Source: Propionibacteriaceae bacterium (GTDB lineage Bacteria; Actinomycetota; Actinomycetes; Propionibacteriales; Propionibacteriaceae). From it: a stretch of 6,548 nucleotides of DNA. The number at the start of each line of letters is the position of its first letter. Positions within the stretch are counted from its first letter, which is position 1. The position numbers and the translations under genes are program-made. The notes beneath the pieces are model-generated. The model did not search any database and was not told the DNA's origin. It saw only the letters and a program-made list of their open reading frames with translations. Shown here piece after piece: positions 5,584 through 6,548 of this stretch. The stretch lies in assembly GCA_009787035.1 (NCBI GenBank), contig WRGV01000082.1, positions 1-6,548 of the forward strand, in the 5' to 3' direction.

Positions 5584-5915
5584 CCCCGTTCGTCCCCGCC
5601 CCCACACGAACCGGAACGCACCCGCAGCCCCTGGTCCCGTCGGCGCCCGACGCCGAGGAACAGAAGCGCCAGATCCTCAACCGTTTGCGCCGCGCATACG
5701 GCCAGCTGGGCGCCAGCATCGCCGCCGTCGAGGCGGATGCCGACTGCCGAGCGGTCATCCCGCAGCTGGCCGCGGTGTCCTCTGCCGTCGACCGGGCCGG
5801 ATTCGCCATGGTGACCCTGGCCATGCGCCACTGCCTGACGACCTCGGGCACCATCGCCGGATCCGAAGATCCGTCCCTGGCCGAGGTGGAGAAGCTGTTC
5901 ATGATGCTCAGGTGA
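5580..5915 (+). CDS. CsoR-family repressor, CstR-like persulfide sensor
   Basis: A 111-residue all-helical DUF156 repressor with RLRRAYGQLGASIAAVEADADC at 35-56 and QLAAVSSAVDRAGFAMVTLAMRHCL at 62-86. The two conserved cysteines, C56 and C85, are 29 apart, as in both CsoR (C36/C65) and CstR (C31/C60). The copper-binding histidine of CsoR (four before the second Cys) is Ala81 here, so a Cu(I) site is unlikely. The two-cysteine pattern is that of CstR, which senses persulfides by forming di-, tri- or tetrasulfide links. Co-transcription with a persulfide reductase supports this. The N-terminus carries an extra Pro-rich segment of about 25 residues. GTG 5580 (GTGA overlap with the upstream stop, GGGA six bases before it) was preferred over ATG 5568, which has no Shine-Dalgarno. 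It is likely autoregulated through the two upstream operators. Confidence 0.9.
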   Translation: MTPFVPAPTRTGTHPQPLVPSAPDAEEQKRQILNRLRRAYGQLGASIAAVEADADCRAVIPQLAAVSSAVDRAGFAMVTLAMRHCLTTSGTIAGSEDPSLAEVEKLFMMLR

Positions 5916-5928
5916 CAAGCCGGCGGCC

Positions 5929-5964
5929 GGGCATCGGCGTGGCGGAGGGCACGCGCCGATGCCC
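5929..5964 (+). terminator. Hairpin terminator of the persulfide operon, abutting rnpB promoter
   Basis: GGGCATCGGCG (5929-5939) pairs perfectly with CGCCGATGCCC (5954-5964). The stem can gain a T-G and a G-C pair, leaving a 10-nt loop. It starts 13 bp after the repressor stop. No T-tract follows; the next base begins the rnpB -10 box. The hairpin therefore occupies the place where the rnpB spacer and -35 must lie. Confidence 0.7.
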
Positions 5965-5970
5965 TACACT
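5965..5970 (+). promoter_or_regulatory. -10 box of rnpB
   Basis: TACACT ends 7 nt before G5978, the first base of the P1 helix of RNase P RNA, which matches normal promoter-to-start spacing. The same hexamer precedes the asparaginase gene. A -35 with good consensus is not visible in 5938-5948. Confidence 0.7.
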
Positions 5971-5977
5971 TATGCGC

Positions 5978-6376
5978 GGACGACGAGTCGGCCGGGTGAT
6001 CGCGGCGCACCGCTGGGTGCGTCGAGGAAAGTCCGGACTCCACAGGGCACGGTGGTGGGTAACGCCCACCCGGGGCGACCCGCGGGACAGCGCCACAGAG
6101 AACAGACCGCCCAGCAATGGGCAAGGGTGAAACGGTGGTGTAAGAGACCACCAGCGCTTGGGGCAACCCAAGCGGCTCGGCAAGCCCCACTGGGAGCAAG
6201 GCCAAGAAGGACGGGGATAACCCGTCTCGGCAGCGTTTGAGGGCGGCCCGCCCGAGCTGCCGGGTAGGCCGCGCCGCGCATGCGCGGAAGGCCGCCGGCA
6301 ACGGCGGTCGCAGATGGATGATCACCCTCTGCCACCGGCAGAGACAGAACCCGGCTTACAGGCCGACTCGTCGTCC
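5978..6376 (+). ncRNA. rnpB: RNase P RNA, bacterial type A
   Basis: This is the catalytic RNA of ribonuclease P, which trims the 5' leader from pre-tRNAs with the RnpA protein. The ends are set by a perfect 16-bp P1 helix (5978-5993 with 6361-6376), giving about 399 nt. The universal core is present: GAGGAAAGTCCGGACTCC (6024-6041, P4 5' strand), GGTAACGCCC (6058-6067), ACAGAGAACAGACCGCC, AAGGGTGAAA (6123-6132), GTAAGAGACCACC (6140-6152), GGAGCAAGGCCAA (6193-6205), GGGTAGGC, AGATGGATGATCACC (6312-6326) and GACAGAACCCGGCTTAC (6343-6359, P4 3' strand). The order and spacing follow E. coli type A. P15 appears as GGCAGC (6229-6234) with GCTGCC (6256-6261). Ends are approximate, since 3' processing cannot be seen. 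Open frames across this region are incidental. Confidence 0.97.
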
Positions 6377-6380
6377 GCCC

Positions 6381-6398
6381 CGCCCGATCACGCGGGCG
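6381..6398. terminator. Weak hairpin between rnpB and the convergent map gene
   Basis: CGCCCG (6381-6386) pairs with CGGGCG (6393-6398) around a 6-nt loop that contains the map stop codon. It is the only inverted repeat in the very short gap and could act in both directions, but the stem is short and has no T-tract. Confidence 0.35.
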
Positions 6399-6548
6399 TG
6401 GGCACCGTCAGGATCTCGGCGCCGGTCGGCGTCACGACCAAAGACTGCTCGTACTGGGCGCAGCGGCTGCCGTCCCGGGTCAGCACCGTCCAGCCGTCGT
6501 CCCACTGCACCGTCTCGGGCGAGCCCAGCGTCAGCATCGGCTCGATCG
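6388..6548 (-). CDS. map: Methionine aminopeptidase, type I, C-terminal end (5' truncated by window)
   Basis: The last 52 residues of a minus-strand protein are present; the rest lies beyond the right edge. IEPMLTLGSPE at the start is the strand with the Glu metal ligand (E204 in E. coli MetAP). DGWTVLTRDGSRCAQYEQSLVVT carries the last ligand (E235) in AQYEQ, where most enzymes have AQFEH. The C-terminal TPTGAEILTVPTPA is the usual short tail. The enzyme removes the initiator methionine from nascent cytoplasmic proteins. Actinobacteria often have two map genes, and which copy this is cannot be told from the fragment. The TGA lies only about 11 bp from the 3' end of convergent rnpB. Confidence 0.9.
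   Translation of the reverse strand, partial: IEPMLTLGSPETVQWDDGWTVLTRDGSRCAQYEQSLVVTPTGAEILTVPTPA

Noticed and set aside
3721..5607. 628-codon open frame on the minus strand
   Set aside because: Antisense shadow of the persulfide reductase, whose own frame carries all expected motifs. The antisense product has no recognisable domain.
5580..5915. Copper-responsive CsoR assignment
   Set aside because: The His ligand position is Ala81 and the neighbour is a persulfide reductase, not a copper ATPase or chaperone gene.
5558..6335. Open frames of 91-255 codons across the RNase P RNA region, both strands
   Set aside because: They run through rnpB, whose conserved core and P1 helix explain the sequence.

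Overview
The window is high-GC, gene-dense chromosomal DNA. The type A RNase P RNA, the codon use and the run of candidate leaderless promoters (TANNNT six or seven bases before a start codon) fit an actinobacterium (Actinomycetota). I cannot place the genus from the sequence alone. No phage, insertion sequence, plasmid or CRISPR signal was found.

Layout, left to right: (1) the 3' end of a gene for an AhpF-like thioredoxin-fold redox domain (CTMC motif), probably the C-terminal part of a larger flavoprotein disulfide reductase. It converges on (2) a minus-strand NAD-type short-chain dehydrogenase/reductase, with a 12-bp hairpin terminator between them. (3) Divergent from the SDR is a MagIII-like HhH-GPD DNA glycosylase, in which the AP-lyase lysine is replaced by Glu and the Fe-S cluster is absent. 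(4) A small protein of unknown function with two membrane segments follows. A long near-perfect hairpin separates it from (5) a convergent minus-strand Ntn-hydrolase isoaspartyl peptidase/L-asparaginase.

(6) The most interesting part is at 3780-5915. A rhodanese-fused CoA-disulfide/persulfide reductase overlaps by 4 bp a CsoR-family repressor. That repressor keeps both conserved cysteines but lacks the copper-ligand histidine, as in the persulfide sensor CstR. The promoter carries two copies of ATACCCCCTGGGGTAT in a 33-bp tandem duplication. Each copy bundles an operator, a -10 element and a start codon. Together this looks like a compact, self-regulated reactive-sulfur sensing and detoxification operon. 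The protein families are known; the duplicated operator/promoter/start cassette is the unusual part.

(7) The operon ends in an 11-bp hairpin whose last base abuts the -10 box of rnpB, the RNase P RNA gene (about 5978-6376). (8) Convergent with rnpB, and only about 11 bp beyond it, is the 3' end of a type I methionine aminopeptidase gene.

Functionally, the left end (AhpF-like redox domain) and the centre (persulfide reductase) share a thiol/sulfur redox theme. The glycosylase, asparaginase, RNase P RNA and methionine aminopeptidase are unrelated housekeeping or repair functions. No single pathway unites the window.
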